Below, piece by piece: positions 16,666 through 23,635 of a stretch of 55,604 nucleotides of DNA (positions are counted from its first letter, which is position 1; each line of letters opens with the position of its first letter). The notes beneath the pieces were generated by a model. It had not been told where the DNA came from. It worked only from the letters and a program-made list of their open reading frames with translations, and searched no databases. The stretch spans positions 1 to 55,604 of the forward strand of contig NZ_VTEV01000015.1 in assembly GCF_008180725.1 (NCBI RefSeq), read 5' to 3'. The position numbers and the translations under genes are program-made. The DNA comes from Sutcliffiella horikoshii. GTDB taxonomy: Bacteria > Bacillota > Bacilli > Bacillales > Bacillaceae_I.

Positions 16666-16918
16666 AATTGATTACCCAGGCTGCCAGAAACAAGAATCCG
16701 AATGACCCGAAGATTGCAGCTGTAGGGACCCAGAACGATGTCACGAGATACACGTTTTCGTCCTCGTCTTCCTCTGTGCGAAAGCCTTCCTTGTTCAATT
16801 GCTGGAGAAGGTGCCGGATATGTGCTTCAGTGGTCCCGAATTCTGACGTTAGACGCACGATGGACGTTTCTCCTTCCTCGGCTAGTATTCTACAAATCTC
16901 GTCTTTTATGACTCGCAT
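16655..16918 (-). CDS. Winged-helix protein with C-terminal membrane anchor
   Basis: An 87-residue protein. Residues 1-55 form a small winged-helix-like domain (IKDEICRILAEEGETSIVRL, then EFGTTEAHIRHLLQQLNKEG). Residues about 64-87 are a hydrophobic span, SFWVPTAAIFGSFGFLFLAA, ending WVINYVS. A DNA-binding-type domain tethered to the membrane is unusual in a phage operon. It could also act as a protein-protein adaptor. Confidence 0.65.
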   Translation of the reverse strand: MRVIKDEICRILAEEGETSIVRLTSEFGTTEAHIRHLLQQLNKEGFRTEEDEDENVYLVTSFWVPTAAIFGSFGFLFLAAWVINYVS

Positions 16919-17208
16919 ACTCGGGCCTCCAATAAATGCTTATTTGCGAGGTTCCTTATAATTTCTAGTTTTGCCTCACTGTAAACAACATCGTTTGTAA
17001 GGTGTTTAATCTCGGAAAGTGTGACTAAGCAATCCTTAAACTCCTTTTCTATACTTTCAATTCTCCTGTCCCGTTCCCCAAGCACCATGGCATAATTACA
17101 CTTCCCAGTTAAGTAGCCTTTTTGCAGTCCTTCCACCAGATTCTCCGCATCTTGCACACTGATCATGAAGTTCGCCATCATAAATTTCACTAACTCTTCC
17201 CTACACAC
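16906..17208 (-). CDS. Phage protein of unknown function, helical
   Basis: A 100-residue protein, preferring GTG 17208 after GAGGGG and overlapping the preceding stop by eight bases. It has CREELVKFMMANFMISVQDA, then NYAMVLGERDRRIESIEKEF in a coiled-coil-prone stretch. Mostly alpha-helical by composition; no family recognised. Confidence 0.6.
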   Translation of the reverse strand: MCREELVKFMMANFMISVQDAENLVEGLQKGYLTGKCNYAMVLGERDRRIESIEKEFKDCLVTLSEIKHLTNDVVYSEAKLEIIRNLANKHLLEARVCES

Positions 17209-17566
17209 GTGTAACCCCTCCCACAAGCTCCAAGAACCAGTCTTCATCCTTCATATCCAGTGCCATGTCAATAAGCTCTTTTTTGGCAACAGGCTCTTCG
17301 TTGGCTTTCACCAGGTATTCGGTGTGGACCCAAAGGATACCGTAGTCTGGAGCCTGCTTCCCTTTCTTACTGGTAACTTTCAATTCTGCCCGGTTTTCTT
17401 TGTGGTCCATTCGAAGGATATAGCCAGTGATGCCGTTATATTTTGGATGGCAACCTTTTACCGTGGCCCAATCCCCTGATTTCAGCATTCGGTCTGTGAT
17501 TCTTTTATAAACATCTGCTGCCGCGATCATGGAGTAGGATAAACTGTCGAATGTGTCCTTGTTCAT
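17201..17566 (-). CDS. Phage protein with a KOW/SH3-like segment, unknown function
   Basis: A 121-residue protein. After a helical N-terminus, residues about 30-80 read GDWATVKGCHPKYNGITGYI and RAELKVTSKKG, which look like an SH3/KOW-type barrel that could bind nucleic acid or protein. The start overlaps the preceding stop (ATGA). The role is not known. Confidence 0.6.
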   Translation of the reverse strand: MNKDTFDSLSYSMIAAADVYKRITDRMLKSGDWATVKGCHPKYNGITGYILRMDHKENRAELKVTSKKGKQAPDYGILWVHTEYLVKANEEPVAKKELIDMALDMKDEDWFLELVGGVTRV

Positions 17567-17721
17567 TTCTCTGATTCTCCTTTCTTCATGTCCTTTTTCG
17601 CCTGCTCATATCCCATGGAATAACCATGGCCGAATCCTTGTTCATAGATGCTTGCACGTTCGGCCCTGGCTTTGTCACGCTGCTCTTTGTTCGGTTTTTT
17701 CTTCCCCTTACGCTTGTCCAA
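17563..17721 (-). CDS. Small basic phage protein
   Basis: 52 residues from TTG 17721, six bases after an AAGGGAG site, ending in an ATGA overlap with the next gene. It begins DKRKGKKKPNKEQRDKARAE and includes GFGHGYSMGYEQAKKD, a glycine/aromatic repeat seen in many small phage proteins. Coupling on both sides supports it as a real gene. Confidence 0.6.
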   Translation of the reverse strand: MDKRKGKKKPNKEQRDKARAERASIYEQGFGHGYSMGYEQAKKDMKKGESEK

Positions 17722-17734
17722 AACGACACTCCCT

Positions 17735-18280
17735 TTACGAAATACGAGCCGCGACTCCCAGCGTTTTTACTTTTCTAGAAACATAATTATCGACACCCTT
17801 AATCAGGTTAGCTATCTCATTGGACATCTTGATGACTTCACTCAGACGGGTGTTACCGAGCACGAAATATTCCATGAACCCGACGACATTCACAATCCCA
17901 GTAATGGAACATTCCCCGACTTCCATTAACTCTTTCTTTACCCCTTCACCGGGTTTCAACGGCTTATTACGAACCCTGATTTCCCCTACACAATCGCGTC
18001 TTCCAAGGGCAGAATCAATACCGATGATAAAGGCGCCGGGGTGAGACTGGAAGATGGCTGCCATGCGTTCTTCTAGGTTTACCGCATGGACTGGTTGATC
18101 AATGGTGCCGTACACTTGAATAGTCTTCAGTTTTCGTTTTTCTAAATGACTCCCGACAAACGGGCCCAGGGAATCTCCAGTAGAACGATCGGTCCCGACA
18201 CATACTACAATAATTTCTTTTCCAAGATGTGGTTTCAGTAAATCACGCAATGTTAGGTAAAGGCTTTTTGTATTTTCCAT
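17735..18280 (-). CDS. YyaC-like (DUF1256) sporulation protein homologue
   Basis: A 181-residue protein resembling the YyaC family, which is related to the GPR germination protease fold and is found in spore formers. Visible signatures are EIIVVCVGTDRSTGDSLGPF near residues 23-42, VYGTIDQPVHAVNL near 56-70, and FIIGIDSALGRRDCVGEIRV near 84-103, followed by a GVKKELMEVGECSITGIVN stretch. These carry the conserved Asp and Gly residues of the family. Length is close to B. subtilis YyaC (about 205). In a prophage that sits in a sporulation gene this is notable; it may act during spore formation of the lysogen. Substrate is unknown. Confidence 0.85.
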   Translation of the reverse strand: MENTKSLYLTLRDLLKPHLGKEIIVVCVGTDRSTGDSLGPFVGSHLEKRKLKTIQVYGTIDQPVHAVNLEERMAAIFQSHPGAFIIGIDSALGRRDCVGEIRVRNKPLKPGEGVKKELMEVGECSITGIVNVVGFMEYFVLGNTRLSEVIKMSNEIANLIKGVDNYVSRKVKTLGVAARIS

Positions 18281-18297
18281 CCCCCGTGCCTCCTTAT

Positions 18298-18384
18298 TTA
18301 CTTCTTTTTAGGTCCAAATACACCGATTAAGTTCCCGATAAATCCAAATAAGGCACCTAGAACAAACACACCAAATGTAGTCAT
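18298..18384 (-). CDS. 28-residue hydrophobic peptide
   Basis: ATG 18384 has an excellent site (AAAGGAGGTAATGATAC). The product, TTFGVFVLGALFGFIGNLIG then VFGPKKK, is one membrane span with a positive C-terminus. It lies between a coiled-coil gene and the YyaC-like gene and is too short for routine gene calling. Role unknown. Confidence 0.6.
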   Translation of the reverse strand: MTTFGVFVLGALFGFIGNLIGVFGPKKK

Positions 18385-18399
18385 GTATCATTACCTCCT

Positions 18400-19005
18400 T
18401 TACTCTTTTACCAATGTAAGTTTCTCTACTCGGTTACTTAGCTCTTCTGCATTCTCAAATGCTTCGGCAAGAGCTGTTTTTTCCCTTACATGATACTTTT
18501 TATCCGCTATATTCTTTTGTAGTAACATGATTTCATTGTGTATTCTGCCGAGCTCTTTGACTATGTGCCGGTTCTTGGTAGCGTAATGATAAAGGGGTTC
18601 CAGCGCTTCTTGAAAGTTTTTTGCTACCCTTCGTAAAATACGGATCTCTTGCAATTCTTTCATCAGCTCGTTTAGTTTTACGTCATCCAAATCTGTTAAT
18701 TCTAACGCATGAAGGATGTCTTGCTGCTTCCGTTGTATGGTCGCTATATCTCTTCCAGCCTCCTCGTAAAAGGCGATGGAGTTCGATAAAGCACCTATGG
18801 CACGTTGCACTTCTGTACTGGGGGTGAACTTGTTGTAAGAAAACTTGAGCTTTAACCTGTCCTTACTCTCTTTTTCTTTCTCGTTGATGATAATAGGCTG
18901 AACAATTTCTTTTACTCTTGTAATCTTGGGCTTGATAAAGGTGTAGTCATACTTTTCAAGCTCTGATAACAGCCGTTCCAGTTCATATGCTTGATCTCTA
19001 TTCAT
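18400..19005 (-). CDS. Coiled-coil phage protein of unknown function
   Basis: A 201-residue, highly charged and almost entirely helical protein. It contains RDQAYELERLLSELEKYDYT at the start and long heptad-like stretches through residues 80-195, such as LNELMKELQEIRILRRVAKN. It could be a structural adaptor. No enzymatic motif is seen. Confidence 0.65.
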   Translation of the reverse strand: MNRDQAYELERLLSELEKYDYTFIKPKITRVKEIVQPIIINEKEKESKDRLKLKFSYNKFTPSTEVQRAIGALSNSIAFYEEAGRDIATIQRKQQDILHALELTDLDDVKLNELMKELQEIRILRRVAKNFQEALEPLYHYATKNRHIVKELGRIHNEIMLLQKNIADKKYHVREKTALAEAFENAEELSNRVEKLTLVKE

Positions 19006-19020
19006 TGGCTGCTCCTTTCT

Positions 19021-19263
19021 TTATAGGTTGTTTCGGTCTTTAGTAGGTGGGTGATAGTGTATTTCTCCCAGTCCCTTGAACCCGTAACCGAAAGATTCTT
19101 CACCCTTATCATTTCGTTTATGTTCTTCCATAAGATGTTGGAAAACCGCCTTAATTGCTTCGTCTGTAATATCTTCACGCTTTCCAGTTATCAAGCCTTT
19201 GCCGTTCGTTGTTGCGTACTCAATTTTATTTCCTAATGCTGTAACAACAATTTGTTTTGGCAT
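19021..19263 (-). CDS. Small conserved-type phage protein
   Basis: 80 residues: PKQIVVTALGNKIEYATTNG, then ITGKREDITDEAIKAVFQHL, ending with the motif GEIHYHPP. The pattern is familiar from Gram-positive phages, but no function is known to me. Its ATG overlaps the previous stop by one base (TAATG). Confidence 0.7.
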   Translation of the reverse strand: MPKQIVVTALGNKIEYATTNGKGLITGKREDITDEAIKAVFQHLMEEHKRNDKGEESFGYGFKGLGEIHYHPPTKDRNNL

Positions 19264-19397
19264 TATTCTGTCCTTCTTTCTTTAAAGATTGTCTCGACCC
19301 ATTCTGTGTAACAAGCCTGACACATGTCTTCTCCTAAAGAAGCTGGAGAGGTGTTTTGCGATACTAGATGCTCTTTACACGATTGACAGATTTCCAT
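19263..19397 (-). CDS. Small zinc-ribbon protein (two CxxC)
   Basis: 44 residues with CQSCKEH near the start and CQACYTEW near residue 27, a typical four-cysteine zinc knuckle. It has a GGGAGGCC site before ATG 19397 and a TAATG overlap with the next gene. Probably a small nucleic-acid- or protein-binding regulator. Confidence 0.65.
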   Translation of the reverse strand: MEICQSCKEHLVSQNTSPASLGEDMCQACYTEWVETIFKERRTE

Positions 19398-19411
19398 AAA
19401 ACGGCCTCCCA

Positions 19412-19546
19412 TCATTTATAAGCATCCTTCATCGCCTTTATAAAATCTTTCCAGTTCCGGCTATGCGTCATGTTCATCACAAAGATGAAGATAAACACAC
19501 TAATTTCAAAAGGCAGCAGGATTAGGAATCTAACAATCTTGTACAT
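19412..19546 (-). CDS. 44-residue membrane peptide
   Basis: ATG 19546 follows CAAGGAGACAAACA. A single hydrophobic span (VRFLILLPFEISVFIFIFVM) is followed by a basic tail. The stop lies just before the zinc-ribbon gene. Function unknown. Confidence 0.6.
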   Translation of the reverse strand: MYKIVRFLILLPFEISVFIFIFVMNMTHSRNWKDFIKAMKDAYK

Positions 19547-19769
19547 TGTTTGTCTCCTTGAAAGCTTGTTCTACTCTGATGTTAAAGTGCTTATCGAATT
19601 GTTCTCTCAAGTACAAGTAGTCATCTTTGGTTAGTGAAAAATCATGCTGTGAATCATCCATATTGTTTGTCGTGTTAATAAAGATTTCGTTCTCTTCATC
19701 AAATGAAAAGTGCATATGGAACACTTGCTTTTCACATACATATTTCAAAGCAATTTCAATGTTATTCAA
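19530..19769 (-). CDS. Small phage protein, unknown function
   Basis: 79 residues, acidic, starting NNIEIALKYVCEKQVFHMHF and containing FSLTKDDYLYLREQFDKHF. It overlaps the start of the membrane peptide gene by 17 bases. Alpha/beta composition; no recognised family. Confidence 0.6.
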   Translation of the reverse strand: MNNIEIALKYVCEKQVFHMHFSFDEENEIFINTTNNMDDSQHDFSLTKDDYLYLREQFDKHFNIRVEQAFKETNNVQDC

Positions 19770-19814
19770 TATCTCCCACTCTCCTTTTGCTACCGTGTTT
19801 ACTCGTACAGTGCA

Positions 19815-20006
19815 TCAATCTTCGGGATAAAAAGTTAAATCTGTTTGTTCCTTTACCTCGAATAAATACACCGTAGTTTTTCCGACATACTTACTTTCTT
19901 TAATGTCGATAATAGCGTCATTGTAGTCTTTTTTTGCTTTTTCTAATGAATCGTGAAAAACCTCGTCTCCTGACGCAGTATCTAATACCATCCATCTTTT
20001 ACTCAT
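19815..20006 (-). CDS. Small phage protein, unknown function
   Basis: 63 residues: SKRWMVLDTASGDEVFHDSL then EKAKKDYNDAIIDIKES and a beta-type end (TTVYLFEVKEQTDLTFYPED). Well-spaced AGGAGG before ATG 20006. No function assigned. Confidence 0.6.
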   Translation of the reverse strand: MSKRWMVLDTASGDEVFHDSLEKAKKDYNDAIIDIKESKYVGKTTVYLFEVKEQTDLTFYPED

Positions 20007-20067
20007 TTCTTAACCTCCTGTTCTTTCCGCATAGTTTCGGTCAACCGCGTATTTTCGGACTACGACA

Positions 20068-20229
20068 TTAAATTAACCATTTGTATTTTTTCTTAGCTTC
20101 ATTTTTATCCAGCCAATGCTCATAGTATTTTACTCCGTTCAACCCTCTCTCTTTCCTATCTTCAAAGGCTTCAAGAGTAAAAGCTAAAATTCCATCGTCA
20201 TCAAAATGGACTATTACAATTCCGCTCAT
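20068..20229 (-). CDS. Small phage protein, unknown function
   Basis: 53 residues from ATG 20229 with a GGAGG site upstream. It contains SGIVIVHFDDDGILAFTLEA and a lysine-rich C-terminus (WLDKNEAKKKYKWLI). No homologue recognised; the gene fits the gap between two coupled small genes. Confidence 0.55.
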   Translation of the reverse strand: MSGIVIVHFDDDGILAFTLEAFEDRKERGLNGVKYYEHWLDKNEAKKKYKWLI

Positions 20230-20269
20230 AGCTCAACCTCCATTTTTAAGTAGTTAATGGGTCTACTAC

Positions 20270-20554
20270 TCAAACCTTTTCGTATGTCATTCGAAAGATA
20301 TCCGGTTTGCATGGATATCTTTCTCCTTTGACACCCGTGATGATATAGTCGCCTTCACTAATGATATGTTCTCCTTCCAAAGTTTTGAGGAAAGGCATTT
20401 TATCTTTCTCAAAATCGGGTGTGAATCCTGCGCTCAGACATTCGTCCTTTGTGAAAAAGCCAAACATCGGAATGTGGTATTTGAAATAGTCCTCCATCCC
20501 TTCTACATACACTTCAGCTTCTACCACGATCGGCTTCTTTCTATATTTAGCCAT
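20270..20554 (-). CDS. PGDYG-type phage protein
   Basis: 94 residues: AKYRKKPIVVEAEVYVEG at the N-terminus and, near the C-terminus, KTLEGEHIISEGDYIITGVK followed by RYPCKPDIFRMTYEKV. This is the pattern of the PGDYG family (the usual PGDYI motif is EGDYI here), widespread in phages and of unknown role. Confidence 0.75.
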   Translation of the reverse strand: MAKYRKKPIVVEAEVYVEGMEDYFKYHIPMFGFFTKDECLSAGFTPDFEKDKMPFLKTLEGEHIISEGDYIITGVKGERYPCKPDIFRMTYEKV

Positions 20555-20588
20555 AACTTACCTTCCTTCCTATTGGATCGGTAGTACG

Positions 20589-20756
20589 TTAGTCATTTTG
20601 AGCTACGACTATCTTAGGTAACGACTTTAACGTCGTTTTAACGGCCACATCCAAGATCAGCTGCTCCCTTGTTGTAAGCTGGAGACCGATACGATTTAGT
20701 CCTTCTTCAATCCCGGCAATTAAACCCTGCTGCTGTTCTTCATTCAGTTCTATCAT
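20589..20756 (-). CDS. Small phage protein, unknown function
   Basis: 55 residues from ATG 20756, whose first bases overlap the HNH gene stop (ATGA). Sequence begins IELNEEQQQGLIAGIEEGLN and is helical throughout. Coupled translation is the main support. Confidence 0.6.
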   Translation of the reverse strand: MIELNEEQQQGLIAGIEEGLNRIGLQLTTREQLILDVAVKTTLKSLPKIVVAQND

Positions 20757-21541
20757 TCCTTTGCCCCCCGTTTTCTTTCGCCTATCTTACTGTAGATGTC
20801 CGCGATCACCACACCAGTTTTGGTAAGCTCCGCGTCATTGGTGATCAGGTGATGTTGATTCATCCTTGCCAACTGACTCTTGGTGATTAGCAGTAAGTTA
20901 TCTACCGTTATGTTTGTTTTGTCTCCATCCAAGAACAAGAGACATTTCCCTTTAGGGATAGGACCATGAACCTTTTCCCATACCACTTTGTGTTTGTGTC
21001 TCCAACGCTTATGCCAGGGACCCTCATCTTGAACTTTTATTAAGATATAACCCTCAGCATCCATTCGTTCATACCCTACTGGCTTGTAATTATGAGCCTT
21101 CTGCCCTTTGACGAAAGACGTCTCATTTCCCCCGACATTGTAAACTCCTTTTGTTCCTTTATTCGGAGGATCCATACCCTCTGACCCTTTCAAACCACTG
21201 GAGAGCCTGTTGTTTTTCTTCCAGGTGTTCATCTGCCTCTTCGTGATGGTCAGGTTAAATGTCTCATTCACTAAATCAGCAAGCTTTTGATTGGAGATCC
21301 CTTTCACATGTTGCTTGATGAACGCTGCCTGTTCTTCAGTGAAAAGCTTTTCTTGTTCTGACTTTCTTTTCCTTGGAAGGTTGCTCTGAATACTGTGGTT
21401 CTTCTTAAAACTGTTAATCTGCTTTTCTGTAACATTGGTACCGTATTTTTCATTGAACAAGTCAGCGATATCGACGTTATACCTACCAGGAGCAACGGAC
21501 CGGATAAACTCCCGTTGCTCCTCTGTGTATCTATGCCCCAC
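20753..21541 (-). CDS. HNH endonuclease with two N-terminal DNA-binding repeats
   Basis: A 262-residue nuclease. Residues about 1-50 and 66-115 are two copies of the same unit: YTEEQREFIRSVAPG... and FTEEQAAFIKQHVKG..., each followed by a VTEKQINSFKK or ITKRQMNTWKK helix, probably winged or homeodomain-like DNA-binding modules. The HNH core is RWRHKHKVVWEKVHGPIPKG followed by FLDGDKTNITVDNLLLI. It looks like a free-standing homing-type endonuclease, although its start is coupled to the upstream gene, so it is integrated in the operon. Confidence 0.85.
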   Translation of the reverse strand: MGHRYTEEQREFIRSVAPGRYNVDIADLFNEKYGTNVTEKQINSFKKNHSIQSNLPRKRKSEQEKLFTEEQAAFIKQHVKGISNQKLADLVNETFNLTITKRQMNTWKKNNRLSSGLKGSEGMDPPNKGTKGVYNVGGNETSFVKGQKAHNYKPVGYERMDAEGYILIKVQDEGPWHKRWRHKHKVVWEKVHGPIPKGKCLLFLDGDKTNITVDNLLLITKSQLARMNQHHLITNDAELTKTGVVIADIYSKIGERKRGAKE

Positions 21542-21543
21542 AC

Positions 21544-21774
21544 TTACCCCTCCAGCATTTTAGGTTTATGAAGGTCTTTTGATTTATACTCTGTATGGAA
21601 TTTCTGAGCTTGTAAGACGAGTGTGCCGTTAGAGATGATTTGATTGGCAACAGTGGTCACGGCTTTCGCTCGCTCAATCTCCTCTTTTAACTCGTCACCC
21701 TTTATGTCTTCATCGCTTAAGCGCTCCAATTGTGCAAATAAGTGGTTATTCAAATCCCCTAAAGAGTTTTTCAA
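21544..21774 (-). CDS. Small helical phage protein, unknown function
   Basis: 76 residues from TTG 21774, directly overlapping the stop of the preceding gene. LNNHLFAQLERLSDEDIKGD, then ERAKAVTTVANQIISNGTLV, a pattern I associate with small phage proteins encoded next to HNH genes in Gram-positive phages; function unknown. Confidence 0.65.
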   Translation of the reverse strand: MKNSLGDLNNHLFAQLERLSDEDIKGDELKEEIERAKAVTTVANQIISNGTLVLQAQKFHTEYKSKDLHKPKMLEG

Positions 21775-21899
21775 TTCTCCTTCCTCCCACCACGTTTTAT
21801 TTGGTTAGGGTGCTGCAGCTGATACGTGTTTCCGTTCCACTCAATGACTGTAGCGACCCCTTTCTTTTCCTTGATCACGAAAACGGGATCACTTTTCAT
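21771..21899 (-). CDS. Short phage protein, 42 residues
   Basis: Starts at ATG 21899, 11 bases inside the previous gene's end, and overlaps the next start. It contains VFVIKEKKGVATVIEWNGNT, likely a small beta hairpin. Real but uncharacterised. Confidence 0.55.
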   Translation of the reverse strand: MKSDPVFVIKEKKGVATVIEWNGNTYQLQHPNQIKRGGRKEN

Positions 21900-22392
21900 T
21901 CTTTTTCAGTTCTTTCAAGTATTTTTCTTGGTACTGGACTTCCGTGATAGATTCGACTGAACCATCAGAACGTTTTGCTAGGTCAAAATCTGCTCGAAAG
22001 TAGATATCTCCTTCACTAGAAATATAACTTTCTAGTTTTTGCCCTCTACTTCTCATGACACCGTAAGAAAAATTAATCATTCGCAGCTCTCTAAATTCTG
22101 TAAGCCCCTGGGATTCAACGATATCCAGATAAGCTTTTCGAATTTCCTTTGCTCTCTTTGTGTTGCTTTTCAACCTACCATCCTTAGTAAAAAGCTTCCG
22201 ATTTTCTAGGAATTTAATCTCACTGGAATCAACCCACAATTCTTTTGGTTCAAAAGCAATTTTCGTTACATTTTCAGCTAATAATTCCGCTACCTCGTCA
22301 ATTACATTTCCCCACTTTGGAACAAGATCAATATACTTTTTCACTGCCAAATCATAGTGAGTGCCTGGCTTACTTTTGAAACACTGAACCAT
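21889..22392 (-). CDS. Phage protein of unknown function
   Basis: A 167-residue protein; ATG 22392 lies nine bases after AAGGGGG, better than the TTG at 22401. Helical N-terminal half (YDLAVKKYIDLVPKWGNVID), then RLKSNTKRAKEIRKAYLDIV. The middle includes INFSYGVMRSRGQKLESYIS. No enzymatic motif recognised. Confidence 0.6.
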   Translation of the reverse strand: MVQCFKSKPGTHYDLAVKKYIDLVPKWGNVIDEVAELLAENVTKIAFEPKELWVDSSEIKFLENRKLFTKDGRLKSNTKRAKEIRKAYLDIVESQGLTEFRELRMINFSYGVMRSRGQKLESYISSEGDIYFRADFDLAKRSDGSVESITEVQYQEKYLKELKKNEK

Positions 22393-22723
22393 TAATCTCA
22401 ACCCCCTTCACTTTTAATGCGGTCAAACAAATCGCCATCATCGGACTGTCATGGAGTGTCGCAGTAGCAAAATCGTCTCCGTAGCGCTTAAAGGAAAAGG
22501 TATAGCCTTTCTTGTTGGCATACAGTTCGATTTCCCCTTCTTCCCGAAGCTTGTCCATTACCAGGCGAGCATCTTCCAGCGATTCTGTTGGGTTGAATTC
22601 TGTCTCCGCATCCAAGTCGAATGGCTCCGCTACCCAAAACCCGTACTGATCTAACTCCCAACCCATCACTTTCTCTGCAATCAACTTACTTTGAGGCTTA
22701 ATACGCAATGTCACATTACTCAT
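22370..22723 (-). CDS. Phage ABA sandwich-like protein
   Basis: 117 residues. DQYGFWVAEPFDLDAETEFN, ESLEDARLVMDKLREEGEIE, then YTFSFKRYGDDFATATLHDS and MAICLTALKVKGVE make up the pattern of the phage ABA sandwich domain family, proteins of unknown role found in early regions of Bacillus phages. It overlaps the start of the following gene by 23 bases. Confidence 0.65.
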   Translation of the reverse strand: MSNVTLRIKPQSKLIAEKVMGWELDQYGFWVAEPFDLDAETEFNPTESLEDARLVMDKLREEGEIELYANKKGYTFSFKRYGDDFATATLHDSPMMAICLTALKVKGVEINGSVFQK

Positions 22724-22922
22724 TCATCTCGACTCCCTTCTTTTTTAAAAAGGCAATGGCAGCATCCGTCAATTTCCAGTAAAATACGTTTTTATCATCC
22801 TTGATGACACGAGTTACAAGTCTAGCTTTCTCTAATTCTCCGAACCATACATCTAGTTGCACAGCTGGTATCTCGTTTCCATTGGATGCGATGGCCCGGA
22901 GCAGAGCTTCACTTGCTTTCAT
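22716..22922 (-). CDS. Small winged-helix protein
   Basis: 68 residues from ATG 22922, overlapping the sigma factor stop by one base (TAATG); an open frame extends upstream but would overlap the sigma gene by 60 bases. The content is a compact winged helix: KASEALLRAIASNGNEIPAV, DVWFGELEKARLVTRVI and WKLTDAAIAFLKKKGVE. It could modulate the sigma factor it follows. Confidence 0.6.
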   Translation of the reverse strand: MKASEALLRAIASNGNEIPAVQLDVWFGELEKARLVTRVIKDDKNVFYWKLTDAAIAFLKKKGVEMNE

Positions 22923-23635
22923 TAACTCACCATGTAATTGGTCAGTTTGATCCGTAGCTGCTTCTTCCAAAAGCGGACACACGCATCGGTAACACCCATG
23001 GTGTTGGCAATCTCTTTATTCGTTCTGCCATTTAAACTGGCTATGACCACTTTTCTTTCTTTGTCAGATAACTTTGCCATAAATTCCTCAACAAAGATGT
23101 TGGTCATATCCACATAAACTGGGAGGGCCTCATGTAACCCAGCAATATCACTTTTAGAGCCTCCCGGTTTTTGAACATCATTTTCCGCATCTAGGGAAAG
23201 CGTAGTGCCAATACCTCTAAGGTAATCTCGAACCATTCGAAGCCTCTCTTGTCCTAAGTTGTACTTCTCCATGAGCTCTTCATCGCTTAAATGCTCGAGA
23301 TTATAACGTTTGATGCTCTTTCCTATTTGGATCACGTTCACCGAGAACCGTGGACCTCTAGAATTTTCCTCAAAATAACGCTGGAGCTGTGCTAGTATTT
23401 TGGTGTAAGCATATGTTCCGAACTTTGCTCCTCCAGTTGAATCGTAAGCATCATAGGCTCTTAACAAGCCAATAACTCCTATGTTTTCAAGATCCTGAAA
23501 TTCTAACCCGTTAACCTTGGCCATCATGTCGTATTTATGACAGACCTTCCTAACTAGTTTCATATTTTTTAGAACGGCGTCTTCTTTCCGCAGCATCAAA
23601 CCATCAATCATTTTAGTTTGTACGGTTGAGGTCAT
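22922..23635 (-). CDS. Phage-encoded RNA polymerase sigma factor
   Basis: A 237-residue sigma70-family protein. Region 2 is clear: LEFQDLENIGVIGLLRAYDA then AKFGTYAYTKILAQLQRYFE, with the -10-recognition helix. Region 3 follows (about 95-140), and region 4 ends in a helix-turn-helix, LSDKERKVVIASLNGRTNKE then IANTMGVTDACVRFWKKQLR. It resembles the short sigma factors of the SigB/F/G group. It should redirect host polymerase to middle or late phage promoters. Starts in a four-base overlap with the metallopeptidase gene. Confidence 0.88.
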   Translation of the reverse strand: MTSTVQTKMIDGLMLRKEDAVLKNMKLVRKVCHKYDMMAKVNGLEFQDLENIGVIGLLRAYDAYDSTGGAKFGTYAYTKILAQLQRYFEENSRGPRFSVNVIQIGKSIKRYNLEHLSDEELMEKYNLGQERLRMVRDYLRGIGTTLSLDAENDVQKPGGSKSDIAGLHEALPVYVDMTNIFVEEFMAKLSDKERKVVIASLNGRTNKEIANTMGVTDACVRFWKKQLRIKLTNYMVS

